Source: Parabacteroides sp. PH5-46
GTDB lineage: Bacteria; Bacteroidota; Bacteroidia; Bacteroidales; Tannerellaceae
NCBI RefSeq assembly: GCF_029892785.1
Contig: NZ_JARXXA010000015.1
Location: 38,395-102,394, forward strand
Reading direction: 5' to 3'
DNA: 64,000 nt
The position numbers were made by a program, and so were the translations under genes. Each line of letters begins with the position of its first letter. Position 1 is the stretch's first letter. Below are positions 36,538 to 44,621 of this stretch, one piece after another. The notes below the pieces were generated by a model that saw only the letters and a list, made by a program, of their open reading frames with translations, was not told where the DNA came from and made no database searches.

Positions 36538-38391
36538 ATGACAGAACAGACAAAAGTTACGACTTTGGAAAAAGTCGTAGTTCGTTTCTCGGGAGATTCG
36601 GGAGACGGCATGCAGTTAACCGGGACGATCTTTTCAAATTTGTCGGCTATCTTGGGAAATGAAATCTCTACTTTTCCTGACTTTCCGGCAGAAATTCGCG
36701 CTCCGCAGGGATCATTAAGTGGTGTATCCGGATTCCAGGTACACTTGGGATCAAAAAAAATCTTTACGCCAGGCGATAAAGCGGATGTGTTGGTTGCTAT
36801 GAATCCCGCAGCTCTGAAAGTAAATGTAAACTATCTGAAACCTCTGGCTATTGTTGTTATTGATACGGATTCTTTCCAGAAGAGTGATCTTGATAAAGCC
36901 AAGTTTACTACAGATGATCCGTTTAAGGAGTTGGGCCTGACAAATGTACAGGTAATCGCTGCTCCGATCAGCTCGATGGTAAAAGACGGATTGGCAGAGT
37001 TTGGCCTAGACAATAAGTCGGCCGTACGCTGTAAGAATATGTTTGCATTGGGCTTGGTTTGCTGGCTTTTTGATCGCCCGCTCGACGAGGCCATGCACAT
37101 GCTACAGAACAAATTTGCAAAGAAACCAACCATTGCCCAGGCCAATATCAAGGCGCTGACAGATGGTTATAATTACGGACATAATACCCACGCCTTAGTT
37201 TCTACTTATCGTATCGAAAGCAAGAAAATGGCACCGGGTTTTTATACGGATGTAAATGGGAACAAGGCTACTGCCTATGGCTTGATTGCCGCTGCCGAAA
37301 AAGCAGGCTTGAAGCTCTTCCTGGGTAGCTATCCGATTACTCCCGCCACAGATATTCTACAGGAACTTTCTGCCAGAAAAGACCTGGGTGTAAAAGCACT
37401 TCAGTTTGAAGACGAAATAGCCGGTATCTGTACCTCAATCGGAGCCAGCTTTGCCGGCTCTCTCGCGGCTACGTCTACCTCTGGCCCAGGTTTGGCCCTA
37501 AAAAGCGAAGCCATCGGACTGGCTGTCATTGCCGAAATACCTCTGGTTGTTGTAGATGTACAGCGCGGAGGCCCTTCTACAGGCTTGCCTACGAAGAGTG
37601 AGCAGACCGACCTGGCGCAGGCGCTTTACGGACGAAATGGCGAGAGCCCTGTTGTAGTGATTGCTGCCTCTACGCCTACAGACTGCTTTGATGCTGCTTT
37701 CTGGGCAGGTAAGCTGGCACTTGAACACATGACTCCGGTAATCCTGTTGACTGATTCTTTCCTGGCAAACGGCTCTTCTGCCTGGAAGCTGCCTGATATG
37801 AAAGACTATCCGGAAATCAAACCAAAATATGCTACGGAATACAAAGGCGATACGCCTTGGAAGGCTTATCACCGCGATCCGGAAACATTGGTTCGTTACT
37901 GGGCTGTTCCGGGAATGGAAGGTTTTGCTCACCGCATCGGCGGACTCGAGAAAGACTATGATACCAGCGCGATCTCTACCGATCCTCATAACCACCAGAA
38001 GATGGTGACTACCCGTCAGGCGAAAATAGACAAGATTGCCGATTACATCCCCGAAGTAGAAGTACTGGGCGATAAGGATGCCGACCTGCTGATCGTAGGC
38101 TGGGGAGGTACCTTCGGTCACCTCTGCGAAGCCATGGAGACTATGCATGAAAACGGAAAGAAAGTGGCCCTAGCTCACTTTAAGTTTATCTCTCCGCTGC
38201 CTAAAAACACAGCCGAAGTGCTGCTGAAATACAAGAAAGTGGTAGTAGCTGAGCAAAACAACGGGCAGTTTGCCAACTATTTGCGCAGCAAGATAAGCGG
38301 TTTCAATCCGTATAAGTTCAACCGCGTAAAGGGTCAACCTTTCATTGTGTCAAGATTAGTAGAGGAATTCACCAAATTATTGGAGGCGTAA
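36538..38391 (+). CDS. korA: 2-oxoglutarate:ferredoxin oxidoreductase, alpha subunit
   Basis: Oxidative decarboxylation of 2-oxoglutarate to succinyl-CoA with ferredoxin, or the reverse. 617 residues, a fusion of gamma and alpha domains. The gamma domain opens with VVRFSGDSGDGMQLTG; the alpha domain begins near residue 245 with SYPITPATDILQELS and carries TSTSGPGLALKSEA, a family signature. The next gene encodes the beta subunit 2 bp downstream, forming a two-gene enzyme. Members acting on other 2-oxoacids look similar, so the substrate is probable rather than proven. Confidence 0.92.
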   Translation: MTEQTKVTTLEKVVVRFSGDSGDGMQLTGTIFSNLSAILGNEISTFPDFPAEIRAPQGSLSGVSGFQVHLGSKKIFTPGDKADVLVAMNPAALKVNVNYLKPLAIVVIDTDSFQKSDLDKAKFTTDDPFKELGLTNVQVIAAPISSMVKDGLAEFGLDNKSAVRCKNMFALGLVCWLFDRPLDEAMHMLQNKFAKKPTIAQANIKALTDGYNYGHNTHALVSTYRIESKKMAPGFYTDVNGNKATAYGLIAAAEKAGLKLFLGSYPITPATDILQELSARKDLGVKALQFEDEIAGICTSIGASFAGSLAATSTSGPGLALKSEAIGLAVIAEIPLVVVDVQRGGPSTGLPTKSEQTDLAQALYGRNGESPVVVIAASTPTDCFDAAFWAGKLALEHMTPVILLTDSFLANGSSAWKLPDMKDYPEIKPKYATEYKGDTPWKAYHRDPETLVRYWAVPGMEGFAHRIGGLEKDYDTSAISTDPHNHQKMVTTRQAKIDKIADYIPEVEVLGDKDADLLIVGWGGTFGHLCEAMETMHENGKKVALAHFKFISPLPKNTAEVLLKYKKVVVAEQNNGQFANYLRSKISGFNPYKFNRVKGQPFIVSRLVEEFTKLLEA

Positions 38392-38393
38392 AC

Positions 38394-39407
38394 ATGGAAC
38401 AAGAATTAAAATATCAACCCAAAGATTATAAGAGCGACCAATACGTACGTTGGTGCCCCGGATGCGGAGACCATGCCGTATTGAACTGCGTGCATAAAGC
38501 AATGGCAGAACTGAATGTAGACCCGAAAGACATTGCCGTTATCTCCGGTATCGGCTGTTCTTCCCGTCTGCCGTATTATATGAACTCGTACGGGTTTCAT
38601 ACCATTCACGGACGTGGGGCGGCTATCGCTACCGGTGTTAAAACGGCCAATCCGGCGCTGAATGTCTGGCTGATGACCGGTGACGGCGACTGTCTGGCTA
38701 TCGGAGGGAATCACTTTATCCATGCCGTACGCCGGAACATAGACCTCAATATCGTACTTTTCAACAACAAGATCTACGGTCTGACCAAGGGGCAATATTC
38801 GCCTACTACCGACCGGGGATTTGTGACGAAAAGCTCGCCTTACGGAACGGTAGAAGAACCCTTTATCCCGGCTGAGTTGACGTTTGGTGCAAGAGGTAAT
38901 TTCTTTGCTCGTGTGATTGATGTAGACCTCAAGAATACAACGGATATCCTGACTGCTTCGGCTCGCCATAAAGGAGCTTCTGTAGTCGAAGTATTGGTGA
39001 ATTGTGTCATCTTTAACGATGGCATCCATAAGCAAATCACTGATAAGGAATTTCGTCCGGACCGTACCATCTTCCTTCGCCACGGCGAAAAAATGCTCTT
39101 CGGAAAAGAAAACGAAAAAGGCCTGGTATTAGACGGATTGAAGCTAAAAGTCGTTACCATCGGACAAGATGGCTATACACTGGACGATATCCTGGTACAC
39201 GATGCCCACACCGAAGATGCAACCATGCACATGATGCTGGGTATGATGGGTGGTGATCTGCCACTGGCACTGGGTGTTATTCGCGACGTAGATGCCCCAT
39301 GCTACGATCAGGAAGTAGAAAAACAAATCCTGGAGGTACAAGCCAAGAAACCGCATCGTACGCTCAACGAATTCCTCATGAGCGGCGAAATCTGGGAAGT
39401 AAAATAA
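38394..39407 (+). CDS. korB: 2-oxoglutarate:ferredoxin oxidoreductase, beta subunit
   Basis: The thiamine diphosphate and iron-sulfur subunit. 337 residues. WCPGCGDHAVLN supplies two cluster cysteines; the TPP site is GDGDCLAIGGNHF followed by NIVLFNNKIYGLTKGQYSPT; a further cysteine lies in NCVIFNDG. The next 110 residues hold the usual C-terminal segment. The gene follows korA by 2 bp and ends at a strong terminator. Confidence 0.94.
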   Translation: MEQELKYQPKDYKSDQYVRWCPGCGDHAVLNCVHKAMAELNVDPKDIAVISGIGCSSRLPYYMNSYGFHTIHGRGAAIATGVKTANPALNVWLMTGDGDCLAIGGNHFIHAVRRNIDLNIVLFNNKIYGLTKGQYSPTTDRGFVTKSSPYGTVEEPFIPAELTFGARGNFFARVIDVDLKNTTDILTASARHKGASVVEVLVNCVIFNDGIHKQITDKEFRPDRTIFLRHGEKMLFGKENEKGLVLDGLKLKVVTIGQDGYTLDDILVHDAHTEDATMHMMLGMMGGDLPLALGVIRDVDAPCYDQEVEKQILEVQAKKPHRTLNEFLMSGEIWEVK

Positions 39408-39436
39408 ATTTTATATCATCTTATCTTTTCTTATTT

Positions 39437-39467
39437 AATAGAGACAAGGCATCGCCTTGTCTCTATT
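39437..39467 (+). terminator. korAB terminator, GAGACAAGGC repeat
   Basis: A 14-bp perfect stem, AATAGAGACAAGGC (39437-39450) with GCCTTGTCTCTATT (39454-39467), and a 3-nt loop. Nearly the same hairpin ends pckA at 43.3 kb, so this is a dispersed repeat used as a terminator. Confidence 0.8.
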
Positions 39468-39524
39468 GCATTAATACGCTTTTTTTGCTGTATTTCTGCT
39501 CTTAATGATTATTAACTATGATTA

Positions 39525-39557
39525 TTAGTTTGTAAACTAAAAGATTTAGTTTCTTTG
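39525..39557 (+). promoter_or_regulatory. BlaI-type operator and promoter
   Basis: TTAGTTT-GT-AAACTAA (39525-39540) is a dyad with 7-bp arms. It overlaps the TTTG that serves as -33 element, and TTTCTTTG at 39550-39557 is a one-mismatch -7 box. The blaI-like gene starts 20 bp further on. BlaI and MecI repress their own promoters by binding such dyads, so this is a likely autoregulatory site; the exact sequence differs from the TACA/TGTA operators of staphylococci. Confidence 0.5.
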
Positions 39558-39576
39558 TCGGAAAGATATTTAAAAT

Positions 39577-39942
39577 ATGAAACGACTTACTGCGAAAGAA
39601 GAAGAATTGATGGGCTATTTCTGGGAGAAAGGGCCTTTGTTCGTGAAGGAGCTACTCGACTTTTACGAGGAGCCGAAACCACACTTTAATACGCTTTCAA
39701 CGATTGTGCGGGGGCTGGAAGAGAAAGGTTTCCTTTCGCATAAGGCGTATGGGAATACGTATCAGTATTACCCGGCAGTTACGGAAGGCGACTATAAAAA
39801 AGGTACCCTGAAGCATGTAGTAGCTAAGTACTTCAATAACTCCTATTTGGGAGTGGTTTCGTCTTTGATTGAGGAAGAGGATGTTTCGGTGGAAGAATTG
39901 CGCCGATTGCTTGATGAGGTGGAACAGGCTAATAAAAAATAA
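39577..39942 (+). CDS. BlaI/MecI/CopY family repressor
   Basis: 121 residues: an N-terminal winged helix (LTAKEEELMGYFWEKGPLFV, recognition helix near FNTLSTIVRGLEEKGFL) and a C-terminal dimer helix (SSLIEEEDVSVEELRRLL). In this family the repressor is cleaved after signalling through the partner BlaR1-type protease; the partner starts 6 bp downstream. In Bacteroidetes these pairs are numerous and mostly unrelated to beta-lactam resistance. Confidence 0.93.
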   Translation: MKRLTAKEEELMGYFWEKGPLFVKELLDFYEEPKPHFNTLSTIVRGLEEKGFLSHKAYGNTYQYYPAVTEGDYKKGTLKHVVAKYFNNSYLGVVSSLIEEEDVSVEELRRLLDEVEQANKK

Positions 39943-39948
39943 GAAGAG

Positions 39949-41319
39949 ATGGGAGTGTTTTTTGCCTATATTGTTAAGTCTACCATCTGCCTGGCGCTGT
40001 TCTATCTGTTTTACAGGTTGCTGCTGAGCAGGGATACATTCCATCGTTTTAACAGGATTGTTTTACTAAGCCTGATCGGCCTTTCGGTAGTGATCCCATT
40101 TATTCGTATTTCAACGGAAAAGGCGACGGCTATCCAGTCTCCGATGCTCAATCTGGAAGAGTTTCTGCTGTTGGCCGGACAGGCTCCTGCGGCTTCTTCC
40201 CAGTCCGTTTTGCTGCAAATCGCCATGCTACTCTATCTGGGTGGAATTTTATTTTTTATTCTCCGTTTGCTTTATTCAGGTTGGATCATTATACGAATCA
40301 TCCGTTCGGGCGAATGGGTAGAAGCGGGCTTGCCTGTTTCTTTGATTGTAACCGACCGGAATATTGCTCCTTTTAGCTGGATGAATCATATCGTGATCTC
40401 CCGTAAGGATTGGGAAGAGAGCCGGGATGAAATCCTGGCGCATGAAATGGCGCATATCCGTTACCGCCATTCGTGGGACGTTTTACTATCAGGCTTATGT
40501 GTGGTATTTCACTGGTTTAATCCGGCCTCCTGGCTTTTGAAGCAGGAGTTGCAGAATATCCACGAATATGAGGCCGATGAAAGCGTATTAAATCAAGGCA
40601 TCGATGCAAAGAGATATCAATTATTATTAATTAAAAAAGCTGTCGGCACACAGCGCTTCACTTCTATGGCCAACAGCTTTAATCACAGCAAACTAAAAAA
40701 AAGAATTACTATGATGTTAAAAAGTAAATCGAACACATGGGGACGTTTAAAGTACCTCTATGTACTTCCGCTGGCAGCTGTTACAATCGCTGCTTTTGCC
40801 CGTCCGGAAATCTCTCGCGAGTTGGATAAGATTTCAAGTACCAAAGTTAGCGAATTGCCGCTAATAAAAGAAGCAATTCCCGTAAAAATCGAACCGCCTG
40901 TACCTTTGGATACTACAATCGTAGTAAAAACAGATGTAGACGTACGGAAGGTACAGGTAGAAGTAGAAAGAGCCATAAAGGAAGCCCGAATCGAGGAAAC
41001 TGTTCAAAAGGCAATAGAAGAGGCTAAGATTGAGGAAACCGTAAAAAAAGCCATAAACGAAGCCCAAATAGAGGAAAACATCCAGAGACAGGTAGGAAAG
41101 GCGATAGAAACGAAAATGGAGAAAGAACCTCCCTTCATTATACCAGGCAATATCAACAATATCGTGTATGTGATAGATGGTGTAAGAAGCACCCAAGCTG
41201 ATCTGAAAACAATATCTCCAACAGATATAGAAAGCGTCAGTGTTCTTAAAAATGAAAAAGCTAAAGAACTTTATGGCGAAGACATAGAAGGCGTTATCTA
41301 TATCACTACCAAGAAATAA
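39949..41319 (+). CDS. BlaR1-like M56 metalloprotease with TonB-plug-like tail
   Basis: 456 residues. The N-terminal part has four membrane segments (first AYIVKSTICLALFYLFYRLL) with the zinc site H165-EMA-H169 in ILAHEMAHIRYRH; NIHEYEADESVLN supplies the third ligand region. A fifth membrane segment lies near 265-280 (YVLPLAAVTIAAFA). The periplasmic part has a helical stretch with about 13-residue repeats (KAIEEAKIEETVK type, residues about 336-385), then a region like the TonB receptor plug (VYVIDGVRS, then TDIESVSVLKNEKAKELYG and GVIYITTKK). No penicillin-binding domain is present. The tail may sense or bind an outer-membrane partner; that is inference. Confidence 0.85.
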   Translation: MGVFFAYIVKSTICLALFYLFYRLLLSRDTFHRFNRIVLLSLIGLSVVIPFIRISTEKATAIQSPMLNLEEFLLLAGQAPAASSQSVLLQIAMLLYLGGILFFILRLLYSGWIIIRIIRSGEWVEAGLPVSLIVTDRNIAPFSWMNHIVISRKDWEESRDEILAHEMAHIRYRHSWDVLLSGLCVVFHWFNPASWLLKQELQNIHEYEADESVLNQGIDAKRYQLLLIKKAVGTQRFTSMANSFNHSKLKKRITMMLKSKSNTWGRLKYLYVLPLAAVTIAAFARPEISRELDKISSTKVSELPLIKEAIPVKIEPPVPLDTTIVVKTDVDVRKVQVEVERAIKEARIEETVQKAIEEAKIEETVKKAINEAQIEENIQRQVGKAIETKMEKEPPFIIPGNINNIVYVIDGVRSTQADLKTISPTDIESVSVLKNEKAKELYGEDIEGVIYITTKK

Positions 41320-41328
41320 AGTATTAAT

Positions 41329-41414
41329 TCCCCTCTTGAGAGGGGGCAGGGGGTGTGTTACAAACGTAACAACGTGCAAAATAACATACCCTTAGCCCCT
41401 CTCAAGAAGGGGAA
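41329..41414. repeat. CCCCTCTCAAGAGGGG hairpin repeat, copy 2
   Basis: CCCCTCTTGAGAGGGG (41330-41345), then GCAGGGGGTGTGTTAC, a short centre with CGTAAC/AACG words, and the near-complement ending in CCCCTCTCAAGAAGGGG. The two halves form one long imperfect inverted repeat and the first half is the exact complement of the core at 55.9 kb. It lies directly behind the BlaR1-like gene and probably ends its transcript. Confidence 0.8.
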
Positions 41415-41537
41415 TTTGTTTCTCCTTACCGTTTTAGCATTTGTTAGTGTTTGGTGTTAAAATAAGGGCTGGCGCACAAGTAGAAAGAGATGCGAAAATC
41501 ATATATTCTCTAATTGCTGAAAAATTTCCTTAATGGG

Positions 41538-41569
41538 TTGTGGGTAATTGAAAAATAGTATTATTTTTG
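41538..41569 (+). promoter_or_regulatory. pckA promoter
   Basis: TTG at 41538-41540, a 21-bp spacer and TATTTTTG at 41562-41569: a good Bacteroidetes promoter. The ATG of pckA is 87 bp downstream. Otherwise the region 41415-41656 holds no gene. Confidence 0.65.
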
Positions 41570-41656
41570 CAGTGTGGTTTACAAGGTTTTTGTAGAAACG
41601 AAGGTAGAAAGTGTGATAGTAATTATTATAAATCAATCATTAATTATTAATTAGAA

Positions 41657-43264
41657 ATGGCTAATTTAGATTTGAGCAAGTACGGGATTACGGGAGTAAC
41701 CGAAATTGTACATAATCCGTCGTTCGACGTATTATTTCAGGAAGAAACAAAACCAGGTCTGGAAGGCTTTGAAAAAGGTCAGGAAACAGAGCTAGGTGCT
41801 GTAAACGTGATGACAGGTGTGTATACCGGTCGTTCTCCTAAAGATAAATTCTTTGTAATGGATGAAACCAGCAAGGATACTGTATGGTGGACTTCAGACG
41901 AATATAAAAATGACAATAAACCGGTAGACGCAAAATGCTGGGCTACTGTAAAAGATTTAGCTACAAAACAACTTTCAGGCAAAAGATTGTTCGTTGTTGA
42001 CGCTTTCTGCGGAGCAAACGAAAACAGCCGTTTGAAATTACGCTTCATCATGGAAGTAGCATGGCAGGCTCACTTTGTGACTAACATGTTCATTCGTCCG
42101 ACAGCTGAAGAATTGACTAACTTTGGAGAACCTGATTTTGTTATCATGAACGCTTCTAAAGCAAAAGTTGAGAACTACAAAGAATTAGGCTTAAACTCTG
42201 AAACTGCTGTAGTATTCAACCTGACTGAAAAGATCCAGGTTATCCTGAATACATGGTATGGTGGTGAAATGAAGAAAGGTATGTTCTCGTATATGAACTA
42301 CTTGTTACCACTTCAGGGTATGGCTTCTATGCACTGTTCTGCCAACACAGACATGAATGGTAAAAATACTGCTGTATTCTTTGGTCTTTCAGGAACAGGT
42401 AAGACTACTCTTTCTACAGACCCAAAACGTTTGTTGATCGGTGACGATGAGCACGGATGGGACGATGAAGGCGTATTCAACTTCGAAGGTGGTTGCTATG
42501 CAAAAGTTATCAACCTGGACAAAGACAGTGAACCGGATATCTTTAACGCTATCACTCGTGACGCTTTATTAGAAAACGTTACTGTAGATGCAAATGGTAA
42601 GATCGATTTCAACGATAAGAGTGTAACTGAAAATACACGTGTTTCTTATCCTATCAATCATATTAAGAACATCGTTAAGCCGGTTTCTAAAGCGGGTCCT
42701 GCTGAAAAGGTTATCTTCCTTTCTGCTGACGCATTCGGTGTATTGCCTCCGGTTTCTATCTTAACTCCTGAGCAAACTCAGTACTACTTCCTTTCTGGTT
42801 TCACTGCAAAATTAGCAGGTACAGAACGTGGTATCACTGAACCAACTCCTACTTTCTCTGCTTGTTTCGGTGCTGCATTCTTGTCGTTGCACCCAACAAA
42901 ATACGGAGAAGAACTGGTTAAGAAAATGAACAAATCAGGCGCTAAGGCTTACTTGGTGAACACTGGTTGGAACGGTAGCGGCAAACGTATTTCTATCAAA
43001 GATACACGTGGTATTATCGATGCTATCTTAGATGGATCTATCGACAAGGCTCCTACAAAATCAATTCCTTATTTTGATTTCGTAGTGCCTACAGCTCTTC
43101 CGGGAGTTGATCCTAACATTTTGGATCCTCGCGACACATATTCAGAAGCTTCTCAGTGGACAACTAAAGCAGAAGACCTGGCAAACCGTTTCATTAACAA
43201 CTTCAAGAAGTTCACAGGAAACGATCTGGGTAAATCATTAGTTAACGCAGGTCCGAAATTGTAA
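41657..43264 (+). CDS. pckA: Phosphoenolpyruvate carboxykinase (ATP)
   Basis: Interconverts oxaloacetate and PEP; in succinate-producing Bacteroidales it often runs towards oxaloacetate and makes ATP. 535 residues. The kinase P-loop [11 protein letters not shown] is at residues 243-251 onwards, followed by the metal-binding [23 protein letters not shown] and [10 protein letters not shown] mark the substrate site. Codons are markedly more biased than in the neighbours (GGT, CGT, AAC, GAC rich), which suggests high expression. Confidence 0.97.
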   Translation: MANLDLSKYGITGVTEIVHNPSFDVLFQEETKPGLEGFEKGQETELGAVNVMTGVYTGRSPKDKFFVMDETSKDTVWWTSDEYKNDNKPVDAKCWATVKDLATKQLSGKRLFVVDAFCGANENSRLKLRFIMEVAWQAHFVTNMFIRPTAEELTNFGEPDFVIMNASKAKVENYKELGLNSETAVVFNLTEKIQVILNTWYGGEMKKGMFSYMNYLLPLQGMASMHCSANTDMNGKNTAVFFGLSGTGKTTLSTDPKRLLIGDDEHGWDDEGVFNFEGGCYAKVINLDKDSEPDIFNAITRDALLENVTVDANGKIDFNDKSVTENTRVSYPINHIKNIVKPVSKAGPAEKVIFLSADAFGVLPPVSILTPEQTQYYFLSGFTAKLAGTERGITEPTPTFSACFGAAFLSLHPTKYGEELVKKMNKSGAKAYLVNTGWNGSGKRISIKDTRGIIDAILDGSIDKAPTKSIPYFDFVVPTALPGVDPNILDPRDTYSEASQWTTKAEDLANRFINNFKKFTGNDLGKSLVNAGPKL

Positions 43265-43290
43265 TTTAATATTACATAACACAATAGGGA

Positions 43291-43325
43291 TAGAGACAGG
43301 GCAATGCCTTGTCTCTACTTTTTTG
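43291..43325 (+). terminator. pckA terminator, GAGACAAGGC repeat
   Basis: TAGAGACAGGGC (43291-43302) with GCCTTGTCTCTA (43306-43317), one G-T pair, followed by CTTTTTTTG. Second copy of the hairpin that ends korAB. Confidence 0.85.
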
Positions 43326-43365
43326 TAGAGGGAATATCTGATTTCCGATAAAATTTCTTACTAAA

Positions 43366-43401
43366 TATAAAGGTATATTAAAATATATAACTACCTTTAT
43401 A
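43366..43401. promoter_or_regulatory. Inverted repeat before the TlpA-like gene
   Basis: TATAAAGGTA (43366-43375) and its exact complement at 43392-43401, 16 bp apart and 39 bp before the start codon. It could be an operator or an RNA hairpin in the leader. Confidence 0.4.
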
Positions 43402-43440
43402 CCGTATATCCGCTAATGTGGGAAATTTAAAAGGTGTGAT

Positions 43441-44568
43441 ATGAAGAAAATTCTGCTGATTATAAGCACGATACTTATTCTGTTCTCGTGTGGGGACGGT
43501 ACGTCTTTACGGGTTGAAGGTAAACTTACCAACCTGGAGGATCAGACTATTTATGTCGTGTTTGAATCGGAAGATTATAGTGTGGTTGATACAGTTGAGT
43601 GTGAAAAACCTGGACAATTTAAGGTGGAACAAAAAGACCAGAGCTTTAACCGGGCTACTCTTTTCTTTGAAAATCGTTCCTCATGGTTTACCGTATATCT
43701 GGAGCCGGGCGTAAAAGTGTCTGTAACGGGTGATGTGCATTATCCGGTACTGCTTCAGGCCAAAGGTGGAAAACTGAATAATGAGCTTACTTCTATCCGC
43801 AAGAAACTATCCTCTTTGCTTAAGGAACAAGCCGACCTGATTGCTTCTGTAAACAATGGGAACAATGGAAGTAACGGGAATAATGAGGCGGCTACACGCC
43901 TGATCAATGTAAATCATCAACTCAGCGAACAGGCATTGTCTTATATACAGGATCATAAAAGCGAACAAGCCTCTGTTGTATTAATACAGACTTTCTTTGC
44001 GGATCCGGATGATACCCGCAAACTGGATGAATTACTGATAAGCCTAGATCCTGCCCTGAAAGACTTTTATCTGGTAGGAGAATTGGAACAGTATAGCATA
44101 CGTGCAAAGCGGACAGCTTTAGGGGCTGAAGCTCCCAACTTTATGGTGAAGAACATTTATGGGAAAATGGTAAACCTGGAATCGTTTAAAAGCGAATATT
44201 TGTTGCTTACATTTACTGCCCCCTGGTGTGATATGTGCCAGACTGATGATTTGTATTTAGATGAGATAGACCAGAAATATTCAGATGAGAAAGTTTCTCA
44301 GCTTTTGATTAGTCTGGATGATAATATGGAAGGTGTACGGCAGGTTTTAAAGAAAGACAGTATCCAGTGGAACCTGGTTACCGATTCTGCCGGACAGGCA
44401 AGCATGTTGGTGGATTTATACAACGTAAGTGCTTTGCCCCGCTGCTTCCTGATTGACGACGAACGCAAAATTATCCTCAAAACTGAAAACGGCGTTGAGG
44501 TAAAACAAACGATAGAAAAATTATTTAACGCAGAACGGAATACGCAGGGCGCAGAACGGAAAGAGTGA
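43441..44568 (+). CDS. TlpA-like thioredoxin-fold lipoprotein
   Basis: 375 residues with a lipoprotein signal (MKKILLIISTILILFSC). The N-terminal 110 residues match the DUF4369 beta-sandwich (LRVEGKLTNLEDQTIYVVFE). A helical linker contains a low-complexity NNGNNGSNGNN stretch at about 140-150. The C-terminal thioredoxin domain has the redox pair C263-DM-C266 in APWCDMCQ and the cis-proline in SALPRC. It probably reduces periplasmic disulfides. The last codons (FNAERNTQGAERKE) come from a dispersed CGCAGAACG repeat, so the native C-terminus has been replaced or extended. Confidence 0.88.
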   Translation: MKKILLIISTILILFSCGDGTSLRVEGKLTNLEDQTIYVVFESEDYSVVDTVECEKPGQFKVEQKDQSFNRATLFFENRSSWFTVYLEPGVKVSVTGDVHYPVLLQAKGGKLNNELTSIRKKLSSLLKEQADLIASVNNGNNGSNGNNEAATRLINVNHQLSEQALSYIQDHKSEQASVVLIQTFFADPDDTRKLDELLISLDPALKDFYLVGELEQYSIRAKRTALGAEAPNFMVKNIYGKMVNLESFKSEYLLLTFTAPWCDMCQTDDLYLDEIDQKYSDEKVSQLLISLDDNMEGVRQVLKKDSIQWNLVTDSAGQASMLVDLYNVSALPRCFLIDDERKIILKTENGVEVKQTIEKLFNAERNTQGAERKE

Positions 44569-44604
44569 TATCCCATTCTGCGTTCTGCGTGTTTCGTTCT
44601 GCAT
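44527..44604. repeat. CGCAGAACG repeat, copy 3 (overlaps gene end)
   Basis: ACGCAGAACGGAATACGCAG with another CGCAGAACGG unit on the left, and TTCTGCGTTCTGCGTGTTTCGTTCTGC on the right (given in parts: TTCTGCGTTCTGC, GTGTTTCGTTCTGC). The halves are complementary and can form a long stem. The left half is translated as the tail of the TlpA-like protein; the right half spans the leader of yifB. Confidence 0.75.
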
Positions 44605-44621
44605 ATTTTAAAGCTTTAACT

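Noticed and set aside
37498..39083. Long leftward frames opposite korA and korB (216 and 225 codons)
   Set aside because: Antisense shadows of GC-richer conserved genes; no ribosome binding site or recognisable sequence.
41415..41656. Riboswitch in the pckA leader
   Set aside because: The leader after the promoter is only about 80 nt, with no strong stem or known aptamer signature.
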